A DNA stretch of 64,000 bases from Thysanoteuthis rhombus (GCA_963457665.1 OY735202.1:79151960-79215959); one strand, 5' to 3'; positions 23,851 to 35,575 are shown, counted from the stretch's first letter. Notes: a model not told the origin generated them from the sequence alone. Numbers and translations: made by a program.

Positions 23851-25374
23851 TAGAATTTATCTCTTGTTGCGTCAGTATTTGATAAACTTCGTGCGACAAG
23901 GCAATGTGTGATGAGCCTAGTGAGGACCGAACTCACTCTTTTCAATTCATCTGCTGTTCGCGCTTATCTTTTGATTGATCTACAGCGGATAGAGAAGTCC
24001 TTCTGAAACTATTTCAATGTCATTCACGCTCAAGTCTTGATCACAAAATTTCATTCATCCACGATTAGAGTCCATGTTTGGATCATGTGGATCAATTGTA
24101 GAATCTGGACCGCTGAACTGATTCAAGTCAAAAGCTAAAATTTTCTGATTACACCGTAATCAAAATTCAATTTAATTAAATCGAAACAATTTTGAAATGT
24201 ACAATTCAGATCCTTTTAACCATATGAGAGAACATTGTTAAGAAATAGTATCAAAAAATTTCAAAAACCCATTGTATAAAATATATTTTGGATACGAAAT
24301 AATCCGAAAATCTGCAATTTTGATTCTACATTTGATCCGATCTCATTGTCTTTACATATACATTTATTTATAAATCCTCTTGTATTATGAGGTCATCTGA
24401 TCTCCCTTAAAGAGTTTTATTCCAGAAGATTTAGGAAATATTCTGCTACTCTGAAATTAGAAAACTATTGGCAAAGAGAAAAACATCAAATTTCAAGCTC
24501 AATTGACATTAGGAAGATTCATAACCAATTTAGAAGCAATATCTTTTTTTAGGGAAAGAAAAATATGAAAATCTGAGTGAATTAAGTTATTCACCTTTCA
24601 TTCGGTTGTCTCTTACGAGATGTGACCCATCACCTTACCTTACTTACCCACCATTTAATCCTCTTGAGTCATTCACCCCAAGATGATTTCATTCTCCCTC
24701 GGGTGATTCATTCAGTTTGAAAAGTGCTGGGATGCAGGGTTGCCTATTTAGATGTGCTTTTTCCAAATTTTCGATTTTGGAAGTCATTCTTCAATTCGAA
24801 AAATTAAAAAGCAAAAATAAATAATCCATCTCAATTGGGAACATTAGACTTCAAAACATGAAAGAGATGAAAAATCATCTAAACATTGTTAACGCTGGAC
24901 TCACAAATTGGCGACCTAAAGTAAATCTAAATTAGCAACCTTGGCAAGAGCATGAGACTGGCTATCAGGTTGTAAAAGGCACAGAGTATTTCTCTCTTGT
25001 TAAATAAAGAAGTTGTAAACCTTTTATTTGTTCTTTGTCAGAACATTGTACACCATGAAATTATCAGGAAACTGAATCCGATTTGCCAAATGGTTGCTGT
25101 TGTTTCTTTATGATGAGCATCCAGAGATTTCGACAATCCAGATGTCTAATAAGAGATCAAATTAACCTTTTAACTCTATTATTGAGTTAATATCCAATCA
25201 ATACGCTGTATAGTTACACTTTTGGAGACAGTGTGCCGTATTTAACTAACACAGTTTACATCCGTAAGACCAGGGATTTCAGTTACAATTTACGACATGG
25301 AAAATTACATAAACCAGTCTCATTTGACACAAAGCAACGGGTGGAGCAATTTTGGAGGATTGAACTAACTTTTT
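23851..25374. other. Unassigned AT-rich DNA
   Basis: No gene supported. GGGTTGCCTATTTAGATG near 24738 resembles GGTTGCCAATTTAGATT near 56377, suggesting another diverged repeat family. Confidence 0.4.
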
Positions 25375-25740
25375 AAAATTCTTCTCCTCCTTGAGCTTAT
25401 CAAATCAACTGAATTATCTTGAGTGCCAAGTGTAGTGGTTCCCAAACTTTGAGCCTTGTTACAATAGTGTAACGCGACTATCTCCCAGATATGCTGCGTA
25501 AAAATTTCGTAAACATGAATTTAGAGCCTTGAACATGTCAAGTAGGGATCTTCTGTAGGTCCAAATTCCGTCACAGAATTGCCCATCTTGTGGTTTTATC
25601 ACTATATTTTGTGAGATCTGAACCCTTCTTCTGGCGTTAACTGAAAGGACAAAGGGCTGAATACATCAATGGGATAATACATAAGTTTCGTTTACTGACT
25701 AATGAAATATTTGCGTCTTAGTCATCTCATTTTTTTCTAA
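25375..25740 (+). mobile_element. hAT-like element, truncated copy
   Basis: Same left flank (CTCCTCCTTGAGCTTATCAA) as the element at 23040, then TAGTGGTTCCCAAACTTTG (25433-25451). Interior words are shared: TTTAGAGCCTTGAACATGTC, GGTTTTATCACTATATTTTG and TTTACTGACTAATGAAATAT. The right inverted end is missing. Confidence 0.5.
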
Positions 25741-26756
25741 TGAATAATGTAATTCACACATTATTTGCAAAGGAGTTTTAATATCATTCAAAATTATTTT
25801 AATCTTATAATAAAAAGAATCTAAAGGTTTCCCATGAAGAGTACAAAAAATATGTTCCCAAAACACCTACACAAAGAAATCCGATTCCTGATTGATATTT
25901 TCCTCGAGAATGGATACTAGAAGAGATTTCTGGAAAAGATCACAAAATTTGCATCAGTACTCCACAAGACCCCTTGATTTTTTCAGAAAAAGCTTTTTGA
26001 CCTTTTGGAGGCCTTATTTTGAGGGGTTTATCAATAACGTCTAGATCTAGAATCTAGATGTTTCTAGATGTTTTTTTAAATTTTTTAAAATTCTATTTTA
26101 GATGTTTTTTTTTTTTTGAGGAAACGCCGACGAGGTCATAAAAATAATTTATTCTGACCATACTTATTCTTAAATGGAATTTTTTGTTTATATGACTTCA
26201 AATTTTGATGCCATGGTTGTCGTTATTGATAGTGATAGTGAGTTAACTTCTATTTAATGAGTTCATTAATGAGTTTGAACTCGGGTCACCGATTTCGTTG
26301 TCCGCGCCGCACCTCACCAAATCTTATATTTATTCCAGAAACCCTACCCATCAACAGTGCCACCTGCAAGCTCACCATTTCAGAGAAAGGGGAAAAGAGA
26401 GTTGTAGATGAAGAAGACACACACATATATATATATATATGCGTGTGTGTATACGTATAAAAATAAACCAAAAATTATTGGATCAACTATGTTTTACTTT
26501 GAACCTTTCTTTGATCTTGGGACAAATTAACCGTAAGACACCCATGCAGATTGAACTCAATACCTCAACAGCCCACCCAACTAGGTTATTCACACATTCA
26601 TTTCTTGTTGCTCGTAACCTGGTCATCCAGAGGGTTCAGGGTATAAGTAGGGGAAGGGCCTTTGCCTGGTGCTATTGAGCGTAGTGTAGAGATCAGTTTC
26701 CTCCTTTAGAGAATCAACAGGATCACTACAGGAGGCTGAGTGCATGATCCCCTCCT
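25741..26756. other. Unassigned AT-rich DNA
   Basis: Contains a small nested set of TCTAGATG/CTAGATCTAG words at 26040-26108 and a short CA/TA/TG run at 26419-26455. The open frames overlapping it encode [10 protein letters not shown] and are microsatellite shadows. Confidence 0.4.
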
Positions 26757-26855
26757 GCTTACGGCACTTGGTACTACCATACGGTCACCCATCTAAGCAC
26801 TGACTCGACGTTGCTTAACTTTGGTAGTCGTATGAGAACTGATGTGTCTCAGGGG
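26757..26855 (-). ncRNA. 5S rRNA-derived SINE or pseudogene, partial
   Basis: The plus strand reads GCTTACGGCACTTGGTACTA, then GGTCACCCATCTAAGCACTG, then ACTCGACGTTGCTTAACTTT. This is the reverse complement of the 3' two-thirds of 5S rRNA. Homology fades after GAGAACTGATGTGT. On the minus strand it continues into a body with some words in common with that of the 54338 copy. This fits a 5S-derived SINE (SINE3 type) better than a lone pseudogene. Confidence 0.65.
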
Positions 26856-27034
26856 GTTAGAAAAATCGTTTTAAACTATGCGCCCACTGAGACTTATAAC
26901 TTCTAAAGTACCTATTTTCTAAGTACGGCACAAGGCTAAATGAGGGAGAAATTAAGGTGGAGTGTGTTGCGCCATTCCTAAAAGTGAGGACTCCCACCTT
27001 GAAAATTATTCAGAATTCTGGTTTAAATTGGGCT

Positions 27035-27146
27035 CGGGCGAAGAAGTCTGATGCAAGGCTACAAGTGTATGTCACCCAGTGAGAATCTAACTCACTATAA
27101 TTGTAATAGTTTACTGGGCTAGTTTACTACCCATTGCTCCACGGTA
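27035..27146 (-). repeat. tRNA-derived SINE, type 1
   Basis: Minus strand: A-box-like GTGGAGCAATGGGTAG, B-box-like GAGTTAGATTC (plus 27083-27093), then CACTTGTAGCCTTGCATCAG. The tail matches the CTTGTGGCCTTGTATCATGG tail of the copy at 18353. Confidence 0.5.
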
Positions 27147-27833
27147 AGGCGATTATCAAGATTCAATAAGCATAGTACGACACAAGGTTACCGGTTTTGC
27201 AAACCAAATAAAGATTTAAATCATTACCATGGGCATCTGATGATTGGATGTTTGGCCTTTTTACCAAGGATGTCTTAGTTTGAGATGGAATTTTATAAAG
27301 GACGAGATCACTATCAGAAGCGACAGATTAAGGCGACTCTCGAACTTTTTGTCGACAGTCGTTTTGTTGGGCATACGTTTCGCAGAAAACCTTTTTTTTT
27401 TTTGTTTGGAAGGATATTATCATTTCGGCTTTTACTTATGAATCTAGACGTTTATTTTTATTTATCTCACAATGTCGTGTGTGTGTCCGCGAAACATCAT
27501 TCAGCGAAATGTCCAGACACACTTAGGACGAGTCACAGATTAAGCACTCATAGCCCCTTCCCTTCATAGTCCAACATCCAGGTATAGCTTTTTGTCCCCC
27601 TCCCCGAGATTGAATCGTTTTGCCCCTCACTCCTCTCTGGAAATATAGCAGCGAACGCCCATGTTCACTCCAGTTGTAATGGTCTGGTAAGCTTTCATCA
27701 CAGTACGATAAGGGGATAGCTAATATCTAAATCAGATAACGTCCTACTTGCTCTAAGATATTGCACCTGAACTTTTCAAATGCTGATGGTTCTCGATGAA
27801 ACGGGCAGCGGCCTTTTAATTTTTATGGCAAAT
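27147..27833. other. Unassigned DNA
   Basis: Open frames at 27244-27441 and 27285-27569 overlap in different frames. Neither shows a domain or splice-bounded structure. Confidence 0.4.
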
Positions 27834-27978
27834 CAGTTGGGTGTCAAGTGGAAAAAATGACGATTCGTTTCCAAGTGGTTGTTTGGTTGCGGTTCGTTGC
27901 CATCTGCAAAGATGAAGATAACCACGGTTAAAAAAAAAGAACAAGTGTTGAGTCTGATATTAGAGTAAAAAAAATCAG
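27834..27978 (+). repeat. Family B repeat, copy 1
   Basis: CAGTTGGGTGTCAAGTGGAA, then CCAAGTGGTTGTTTGGTTGC, then GAAGATAACCAC and ACAAGTGTTGAGTCTGATAT. Direct-oriented copies occur at 28253 and 30859. Confidence 0.75.
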
Positions 27979-28075
27979 TACCCTTACGCTGGCTACGGTT
28001 TCAGTTGCCCCTACCCGGTTTTCACTTCACATATCACAGATTTATCTGTCTTGGCTTGCGATATGTGAAATAGAC

Positions 28076-28252
28076 TCAGAGGTGACAAGCACCTGAGGTG
28101 GCGTCACTCACTTCATCCTGTGCCATTTTGCCCATAGTTGGCAGGAGGGGTATTAGTAGGAAGTCAACAAAAACTGGCTCAGTTTGAGTCTGAACTCCGT
28201 TCACTGAGTTCATTCTCCCCGCCGTCAACTGCTTGGCCATCCCGCACCTCCT
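28076..28252 (-). repeat. Family C repeat, copy 1
   Basis: The minus strand carries PLLPTMGKMA, comparable with PLPSMGKMA in the copy at 36208. The resemblance is strongest at GCCATTTTGCCCAT. It directly precedes family B copy 2. Function unknown. Confidence 0.4.
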
Positions 28253-28400
28253 CAGTTGGGTGTCAAGTGACAAAAATGGTGATTTTATTCCAAGTGGTTG
28301 TTTGGTCGCGGTCCGTTGTCCCCGGCTTTTTTATAAGATGAAGGTAACCACAGCTTCAAAAAAAGGGACAAGTGTCGAATATCAAAGTATTTTATACTTT
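28253..28400 (+). repeat. Family B repeat, copy 2
   Basis: CAGTTGGGTGTCAAGTGACA, CCAAGTGGTTGTTTGGTCGC, GAAGGTAACCACAG, GGGACAAGTGTCGAATATCA. Differs from copy 1 by scattered substitutions, so the duplication is not recent. Confidence 0.75.
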
Positions 28401-28629
28401 TTTTCCGAGCAAGCTAAAAATCAGAGCAAACAAATCAAGAAAATTGAGCAAATAAAAAACTATGGCTTGCAAATTAAACATGACTACATGCAAATAAAAA
28501 ACTACTTCGAGAAAAAAATAGAAATGGGCCAAGCAATATAAAAAAAGAAATAAAGCTATCGAAGTAGAAAGAATAAAGTAGACGCTTAACTGAACAGTTG
28601 CATAACCAAAAGCGAAACGACACATTTTT

Positions 28630-28790
28630 TGTTGGGGTGATCAATGAATAAGTTACTTATCTTTTCCCGCCTTTTGTTGGCGGCAATCATGGAAAAAACG
28701 ATTTTTCGAATAACCAGCCTAGAAGCTATCGGACACAAACTAAAAGACCAATTTAGCACAAATTAACATTGTAAGATGAAATCCCCCACA
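28630..28790 (+). mobile_element. Family A repeat, internal fragment A9
   Basis: GGGGTGATCAATGAATAAGT, GCCTTTTGTTGGC, AAGACCAATTTAGCACAAAT and TAACATTGTAAGATG, in the family order. Both ends are missing. Confidence 0.65.
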
Positions 28791-29786
28791 AAACCCTAAT
28801 TTGGTAAAATGATTTTACAAATTTTACTTGTTTTTCATTCATTCTTACGTGTGTCATTATTTATATTGAACGAGCGACAGGTGGATTAGGGTTCGGGTTG
28901 ATTGTATTAAAGAAAGTAACCGGAAGAAGATTATTTAATCCATGCAAGTCGTACCTCCTTAGAAATGGCAAAAAGCATATGACCACATTATCATTATAGT
29001 TACATTGTTACCAGAGCACTCCTCTTCAAATCTTAAATTTCCAAAACTAACAAATTACGGGACAATTCAAAGGTCTAATGGGTTGAAAGCATCTTAAATT
29101 GAAAGAAAAAAATCTTCTGGGAGAACTGTGTACAGCTAAAAAATAAATCTTAACCTGAAATCTAATTTCTACGAAAAATAAAATTAATTTCACACAAAAA
29201 AGTGATAAATTTGTAGTTTCAAATATTACTCGGACAATTAGGAAAAACAAATACCAATTTATACGGCATACGTTTTCGTGTCTGGATTCTATTAACATGT
29301 TTTTTCATTTCTATGTCATTTTCATTTAGCAGAATGATTTAAATAATGGGCTGTGCTCTTGTTAAGGAAAGTGATCCCAGTCTCTGGCCTCTTAAAAATA
29401 GAAAAAAATAATTGTTTTCGTGAGAAATTTTTGTACTTCCAATCCATATGACCCTGGAGTACCGAGGGAGTCTTCCAGATTAGAAAAAAAAGTTAATTTA
29501 TTTTAGGGCTTCAGGTTGGGGGTTCTCTTTACAATCTAACAATAATAATGAAGTGGGCACATAGTTTTTGCAATTTTTACGGTTGTGTGGCTTGCAGGTA
29601 TAATAATATGTATAATAATTGGTTTTGAAAATGGCGCAAAATGAAAAGAAATTCTTAAATTTAAGAATTTTCTATTTTTGACATAATGTAGGAAAGGTAG
29701 TTCTGATTGTAAATTGTAAAGTTTCACACAATCGATGTTAAAAAACGGCAAACAAATAAAAATAAACAAGACAATTATCGAAAGAA
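28791..29786. other. Unassigned AT-rich DNA
   Basis: No gene or known repeat recognised. Confidence 0.4.
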
Positions 29787-29945
29787 AATCATTTCGGCAG
29801 TGTAAACTACGGCCTTCATCGGGTGTTGTTGCTTCTAGAATGCGTCTTGGTTCAAGAAGGAGTGGTGATTCCACATTCTAGAACCAACAATATCCAATGA
29901 GTGCCGGGAGGGTAAACGGCCGAAACGTTGTGAAAGAATGAACAT
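29787..29945. mobile_element. Penelope-like paired end motifs P3
   Basis: Two motifs face opposite ways. Minus strand: CCCGATGAAGGCC ... CTGCCGAAATG (29787-29825). Plus strand: CCAATGAGTGCCGG ... CGGCCGAAACGTTGTG (29894-29931). Between them lies an imperfect inverted repeat around TTCTAGAATG and CATTCTAGAA. GGCC/CTGCC-type stems precede GAAA as in hammerhead-like Penelope repeats. No linked reverse transcriptase is visible. Confidence 0.45.
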
Positions 29946-29966
29946 GGACCAGGAAAGTAGTCCGAA

Positions 29967-29991
29967 CACACACACACACACACACACACAC

Positions 29992-30041
<50 letters not shown>
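29967..30041. repeat. (CA)n(TA)n microsatellite
   Basis: Thirteen CA units, a short ATTATA junction, then about 22 TA units. Confidence 0.97.
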
Positions 30042-30053
<12 letters not shown>

Positions 30054-30826
30054 CTTAAATCCAAATTGAATTGTTTCATTTGAGCTCCGTTTTTAACATC
30101 ATCTCCTTACATTGTAATAGACAGTAGGCTTTCCTTTCTTTCTCTATGTTCATTCCTTTTTTTATTCTTTCATTCCTTTTTATATTTCTTCCTTTCTCTC
30201 CTTCTTTCATATTAACAGAGGAAGTAGCGTCTCTCACTTCTTTCTTCTCCCTTGTTTTGAAACTATGGGCGAAAACCAATGCAAAGTTTTACATTATAGT
30301 CACATCGTGAATAGACCCTCACTACGTAAAACCTGAGTAAAACGTTTTTTCTCAAAATAAAAAAGAGTACCTCGAGATTCATTAAAAAATACTCGCCCTG
30401 TCTTAATTTGATGGGAATCTGTCATAAAATACACTACGGAGACGTGTATACACAAAGTGTTATGGGACTTATCAACAGAAAAGAATTGGCATAACTTGGT
30501 TCTCTTTACTCAACAAATTCAAATAATTACGTTTTCTGCTTCCATCACTGCAAAAATCAATGTTTCGAGTAAGATTAGTTGAAACTTGTCTTTTAATAAA
30601 ATTCATAGGCCTTTTTAGTTTGTCCCCTCTAGACAAATGTATTTTTTAATTTCTAATTTGTTCGTCTTTATCTGTAATTTTCTCACAATAGTTTTTTGAT
30701 TTTCTTGTAGTTTGCATGGCGAATTTTTTTTTCACTTGCTTGTTAGGAAAAGTATAGTTTTTTATTACGTGGTGTAGAGAGATTAAATTAGTAATGTTAT
30801 TTGAGAAACGGTAGTCAGCATAAGGG
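30042..30826. other. Unassigned AT-rich DNA
   Basis: No gene supported. CT-rich between 30125 and 30250. Confidence 0.4.
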
Positions 30827-30858
30827 CTCAGAAGAAGAAGAAGAAGAAGAAGAAGAAT
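30827..30858. repeat. (GAA)n microsatellite
   Basis: About ten GAA units directly before family B copy 3, perhaps the expanded edge of that repeat. Confidence 0.9.
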
Positions 30859-31010
30859 CAGTTGGATGTCAAGTGGCAAAAATGGTGATTTCATTCCAAG
30901 TGGTTGTTTGGTTGTGGTCCGTTGCCATCGGTTTATATCAAGATAAAGATAACCATGACTTCAAAAAAAGACAAGTGTTTAGTCAGATCTTGAAGTAAAT
31001 TTTTTGTTGC
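30859..31010 (+). repeat. Family B repeat, copy 3
   Basis: CAGTTGGATGTCAAGTGGCA, CCAAGTGGTTGTTTGGTTGT, GATAAAGATAACCATGAC, AGACAAGTGTTTAGTCAGAT. Same orientation as copies 1 and 2. Confidence 0.75.
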
Positions 31011-31414
31011 AGAGAAAAAATCTTAAAAGTATAACGGTCCCCGACAGAAAATTGTTAAAGAGAATGAGAGAGGGGGCAATTGTTTGTTAGGACCGTTAAC
31101 GCCGAGATACCCGATTTTCTTATGCTTATAGAATGTAAAAAAACAAAAACGATTGGGTCGGCCATAACTCACTACACTCCAGGTAGAACCCCTGTACAAA
31201 TCGACACAAAAAATTACATTGGAATATTTTAAGGAATAACGAAGTTATCCAATTGAGAAAGAGACGGCAACTACGACACTGACGATAGACAATCATATCG
31301 ATTGACAAAAACGAAGATTCAAACTTATACAGTTTTCCCCTCTACGTTCTTTTCTTTGTAATTTATAGATGCTAGGATGTACTTCGTGGCTAAAGTAGTG
31401 GGTTATTTTTCATC

Positions 31415-31560
31415 GGCCTCAGAATTCAGTAAAAGCCTGGACTTTGGATACCAGTTTTTCCCAAGAAGTAGACTCTCCCTACTTGAGAGATCGGCACAAA
31501 ACTGTCTTCTCACTCCCATTCCTCCACATGGACGAGAATCGCTATTTAGTGCTTCTCAAT
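31415..31560 (+). repeat. Family G repeat copy
   Basis: Ordered words AGTTTTTCCCAAGAAGTAGA, CTCTCCCTACTTGAGAGATT-like, CACAAAACTGTCTTCTCACT and CCCATTCCTCC match the copies at 20218 and 45340. Confidence 0.45.
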
Positions 31561-31999
31561 GCCAAAATTGGGAAAATTTGATACTGACTTATCTGGTTCT
31601 GAAAATGAAGATTTGGTACCGGAGGAAAGTTTCCATAATATAACAATCCTTTATATTCCAATGATATTATGCAACATAGATATAGATAAACAATGGATGA
31701 AACCGAAGTATTTTAATCCATTTTTCCTGAAAGCTTAGTTTAATGATGGATTTGAAGTTATATAATCATTTTGGTATTGAAGTCACTTAGTTTGATCCCA
31801 AGACCCTAAGATGTTTTGGTCTGATAGTAGATTTTAATTCATTTGATTATTTTGGTATTGAAGCTACATAACTTACCCCCAAGACCATATAAATTTGGTC
31901 CAAAGATGGATTTGAAGTTATTCATAAACGAGTAATCGCACTGATCAAAAGCAATGGAATGACCTTGAAAAAGTTGGGAAGATTTGGCGAACTTTTGAT
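31561..31999. other. Unassigned DNA with local TTGAAG repeats
   Basis: ATTTTGGTATTGAAG(T/C) occurs at 31769 and 31850, about 80 bp apart, with flanking GATGGATTTGAAGTTAT words. This suggests a decayed two- or three-unit tandem repeat of about 80 bp. Confidence 0.45.
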
Positions 32000-32935
32000 C
32001 TAACACGAGGCACCGAAAGCAATTTTTGGACGGAGGCAGCTTTTCAGAAAGGGCATTTTACAACTTATGTTTATATTGTGATGGCTACAATCGGTATCGT
32101 CAGGTTTTCATTTCGAGCTAACTTTATTGCTAAAATGTTTTATGTACTCATTTAAGGTTTACAAAGCAAATAAAATAACTAGAACTCCAGAACAAATTAT
32201 TATCAAGTATTTATTCTTATTAAATCTTCTGAGTTTTTTTTAAAAAATCGATTAGATTTTCGATTATCGTTGAGTTTTTTTTGGGGGGTAAATTAGAAAA
32301 ATAATCTGCCAGATCTGGGCGAAGAATAGTTGATTTAGCAAAACTGGGTTGTCCCCCAACAGAACAAATGACTTTTCGATTGGATTCATGCAAGAATATT
32401 TTGCAATATTGTATGACCCACCAACCCCTCGTCCAGTTAGTGATTTTCAGTTGAAAATCAAAAGACAAATTTTTTTAAATTTGTTTGTTTCGCAACGTGA
32501 AAGGAAATGGATTTGACGAGATACAGATGTTTGTTTTTGCAGGGGGGGTTCTACCTATACTGTATAGAGAAGTCTTGTTATTCATAACAAATCATACTTG
32601 GTAACACTGAAGCAGCAACTGAAAATTCTCATTCGCTCCGCAAAACATGTATTACTGTTGAAAGCAATGAATGCAGAAACTGTTAATGCTGGAGAACTCG
32701 TATATGCTTAAGCATAATAGCTTGCTTGAATAATTCAGAAAAGATTTTGTTCTATAGTGAAAATGTTTTAGTAGTTATGAGAAAACCACTATTAAGTTGG
32801 TGATTAGGAATAAATATTTGATTCAGTATGTCCTTTTTTTCATAGAGGGCATGCAGCTGTTTCCGTGCTAAGACGGCAAGGTGGATGCTACCCCTCGGTT
32901 CCGGCGCCCCTGGATCTATCTCTACGGCAGTTGTC
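32000..32935 (+). repeat. Family E repeat, copy 1 with insertion
   Basis: The outer parts match the minus-strand copy at 45695-46180: GAGGCACCGAAAGCAATTTT, GAGGCAGCTTTTCAGAAAGG, AACTCCAGAACAA, ACTGTTGAAAGCAATGAATG, ATTTGATTCAGTATGTCC and CATAGAGGGCATGCAGCTG. About 400 bp in the middle (roughly 32200-32590) has no counterpart in the other copy and looks inserted. The GC-richer end carries CTACCCCTCGGTTCCGGCGC. Confidence 0.6.
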
Positions 32936-33239
32936 TATTCCTAACTTCTCAGAAGGAAGTTACTGCTTTAATCCGATAAGGGTTTCGAGGAAGAAGGCGA
33001 AATCCCTTATTTTTTACAAGAAAATCATCAACCTCCGAATATCACTTAATTGAAAAGCTTTATCTATTTGATAGATGTACAGAGGCCAAAGAAAGGGGAC
33101 AACGCAGTTCAAGGAATATAAGAGTTAATCTATAAGTCGTAAATTTGGAGAAAAGGTTTTTAAATAAAGAAAATACGTCTTCTTTCTATGGGTGTAACGC
33201 TGATAAAACAAAACCCTTAAATCATCACTAATCCTTCCC

Positions 33240-33345
33240 CCGGAGGTGCGAGGTGGCCCAGTGGTTAATGTCTCAGAGAATGGGATCGGTGTCCCGAGTT
33301 CAACGTCTTTCTGAGACTGTTTACCTTCACTTGGTAGAGACACGT
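33240..33345 (+). repeat. tRNA-like SINE, type 2
   Basis: GAGGTGGCCCAGTGGTTAATG is a good A-box region. CCGAGTTCAACGTC is a B-box-like block 42 bp later. Related to 17080-17200. The stems do not form a full cloverleaf, so I call it a SINE head and not a tRNA. Confidence 0.5.
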
Positions 33346-33349
33346 ATCA

Positions 33350-33800
33350 GGGTTGCCAGTCAGTTGGAGACGTTTCTGGCCAAAAGCACGTGAGAAAATG
33401 GCCAAATAGCAAAATCGTTTTTAAAAATTATTTTTTTCATATCATGGAGTATTGTAAATCATTTGCAATTGTTGAAAAAAACAAAACAACTATTATTTGC
33501 TTCCATCGAAATTTTCAGTTGCTTTTTATTGCAACTTTACGATGATCGTATGAGTATTGAAGTTGCGATCACAGAAAGCAACTGAAATATCAAGTAGGAC
33601 ATGAATAATGTATGAAAAAGAGTTAATGATAATAATAGCAAGAGATTTCAATGTTGAAGTACACACCAAAAATGAGAATTTATTGAAAGTTCTGCTGCAA
33701 CGAAGTGAAAATAGCTAAAAATTAAAATATAGCCAAAACAAAAAGTTCACAAAAAGGGCCAGATTTGTCAATTTTGGCCACAACATGGCAATAATATCAT
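33350..33800 (+). repeat. Family I repeat copy
   Basis: Opens with CAGGGTTGCCAGTCAGTTGG and closes with CCAGATTTGTCAATTTTGGC. In between lie GAATTTATTGAAAGTTCTGC, GCAACGAAGTGAAAATAGCT and AGCCAAAACAAAAAGTTCAC, the words shared with 12285 and 12845. This is the longest copy in the window. Confidence 0.5.
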
Positions 33801-34281
33801 GTATCTATCTCCTCCCCCTCCCTCCAATCAACACGTTGAGGGCAAGCGTAGGAGGGTTAGGCCCATTCCCCCTACGATGTTTCACTTTGGGAAGGTCAAT
33901 ATCCAACAAAGGACCTGAAAATTTTGATCAAAATAAGGGATGAAAATAAAGAGCTTTTTTCAGCATAGATATAGGATAACAGGTATCCCTTGCTTTTTGG
34001 ATGGTCGTTTTAACGCCTCTTTTCGCTTTGACGAAAAAAGATGGAAAGAGAAAACAACACGGCGTTTGCTTTGCAGCGAGTCGTTATAGAGCCTGCGTGC
34101 ACCTTCTTACTTCCATTTCACCACAATAGTCTCCTGTATGTATTTAACACCCCATTCGCTGTCGACTCAGCCTAACATACCGTCATCACCATTTTGTGAG
34201 GCTGAGGAACGTTTCAAAATTTTTCCATACAAATTAACAGTGGTAAAATTTTCCCATGTAAATTAATGGTAATGATAATGA
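33801..34281. other. Unassigned DNA
   Basis: No gene, RNA or repeat recognised. Confidence 0.35.
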
Positions 34282-34740
34282 TTGAAAGAAAAACGAGTGA
34301 GAATTCAATTAGAAAAAAGGAGAAAGGAAAAAAAAAGGAAGGAAGAAAAAAGTAAGAAAGAGGGAAAGTATGAACAAAGAAAAGAAGAAAGGAAGAAAAG
34401 AAGACAAAAAGTAAGTAAGACAGAAAGAGTAAAAGAGAAAAACAAGGAAGAAAGAAAGAAATCGAGAAAGAGAGAAAGAGAGAAAGAAAGAAGAAAGGAA
34501 GGGAAAATAAAGAACAAAGAAGGAAAGAAATGAAACTAAGAAAAAGAAAGAAAGAAAAGGAAGAAATGTAAAAAGAGAGAAAGTAATAAGAGAGAAAGGA
34601 AGATAGGGAAGAAAAAGGATGACAAAAGAAAGAAAGAAAAAAAGAAGAATGAAAGAAAGAAAAGAAAGGAAAAAGGGAAGAAATAAAGATAAAAAGAAAG
34701 AATTATAAAAAGAAAGAAAAAAAAGAAAGATTCCGTTACT
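34282..34740. repeat. Purine-rich (GAAA)n-like tract
   Basis: About 450 bp of almost pure purine on the plus strand, made of GAAA, GGAA and AAAG units. It encodes artefactual Lys/Glu/Arg-rich (plus) and Phe/Leu/Ser-rich (minus) open frames. Such strand asymmetry can form triplex DNA. Confidence 0.9.
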
Positions 34741-35104
34741 GATGAATGAATGTTTAAAAAAAAGAGAGGTATAAAAAAAAATGACTAAAATTCAAAAAGC
34801 AAAAACAAATAAAGAACCATTATGATATGAAAAAAAAAATGACGCCCCCACAAACAGATGTTGTACCCGTTTTTCCCACCCGTACTTGATTGCACTCGAG
34901 ATGTGTCGTCGTCACCCGTACCCTTAAGAGGAGAAACAGGGTTTCACTTCAGCAATATATCTACTTCCGTCTGTTTTGCCAGTGCTTCTTAAAATGGTGA
35001 ATGATTCACCCAAGGCCGAGCCGAATTATTTCGAAGGCGAATAAAACTGATTTTATTTACACAGGTCGGTTTAAATGTTGGGGTTCACACGCGTACGGGC
35101 GGCC

Positions 35105-35215
35105 AGCACATACTTATGGTGCCTGAAGTTCCGAAGCTGTCCCCCATCTAAGTGCTGATCAAGCTCAACGTTGTTTAACTTCGTAAGGAAGTGTTTCCTA
35201 CGGTGCACACCTAGA
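35105..35215 (-). ncRNA. Diverged 5S rRNA-derived sequence
   Basis: CTGTCCCCCATCTAAGTGCT, GATCAAGCTCAACGTTG and TTTAACTTCG follow the reverse-complement 5S order, but less closely than the other two copies. Immediately beyond it lies the third RTE end, which may have inserted next to it. Confidence 0.4.
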
Positions 35216-35247
35216 CGCCCCGGACACCCAACAAACACATTGGGAAT

Positions 35248-35575
35248 CATTATCATCATCATCACCATTCTTTTAACGTCCGTCGTTGGACATAGACATT
35301 ACCCAGGATTCGCCACAATTCTCTATCATGGACGTCGCTGAGCCGGTATTTTCTGAACTTGTTAAGTTCATCTCTCCATCTTGCATTTTGGTGGCCTCGG
35401 TTTTGCATGTGATTTATGGGGATCCATGTTGTGAGTCGTGATGTCCATCAGTTGTCTTTCATTCTTGCAACATGGCCTGCCCATTGCCATAAGTTTTTTG
35501 ATAGATTGTATGATGTCTCAGATTCCCGTTTTCTTCCTAATATACTGTGTTGTTTTGCGATATCTCCACATCGTG
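35248..35575 (-). pseudogene. RTE retrotransposon 3' end, third copy
   Basis: A short (ATC)n tail at 35250-35264 is followed by ACGTCCGTCGTTGGACATAG and CCAGGATTCGCCACAATTCT. On the minus strand a short frame reads LWQWAGHVARMKDN. Homology to the copy at 9.1 kb stops near 35575. It carries more substitutions than the 15.9-kb copy and no obvious target duplication. Confidence 0.8.

Noticed and set aside
34282-34533. Lys/Glu/Arg-rich frame resembling a coiled coil
   Set aside because: Purine-only (GAAA)n tract; no complexity and no start or splice context.
35010-35046. Short frame ending NYFEGE, reminiscent of the end of a mariner transposase
   Set aside because: Only six residues resemble the family and no upstream catalytic block is present.
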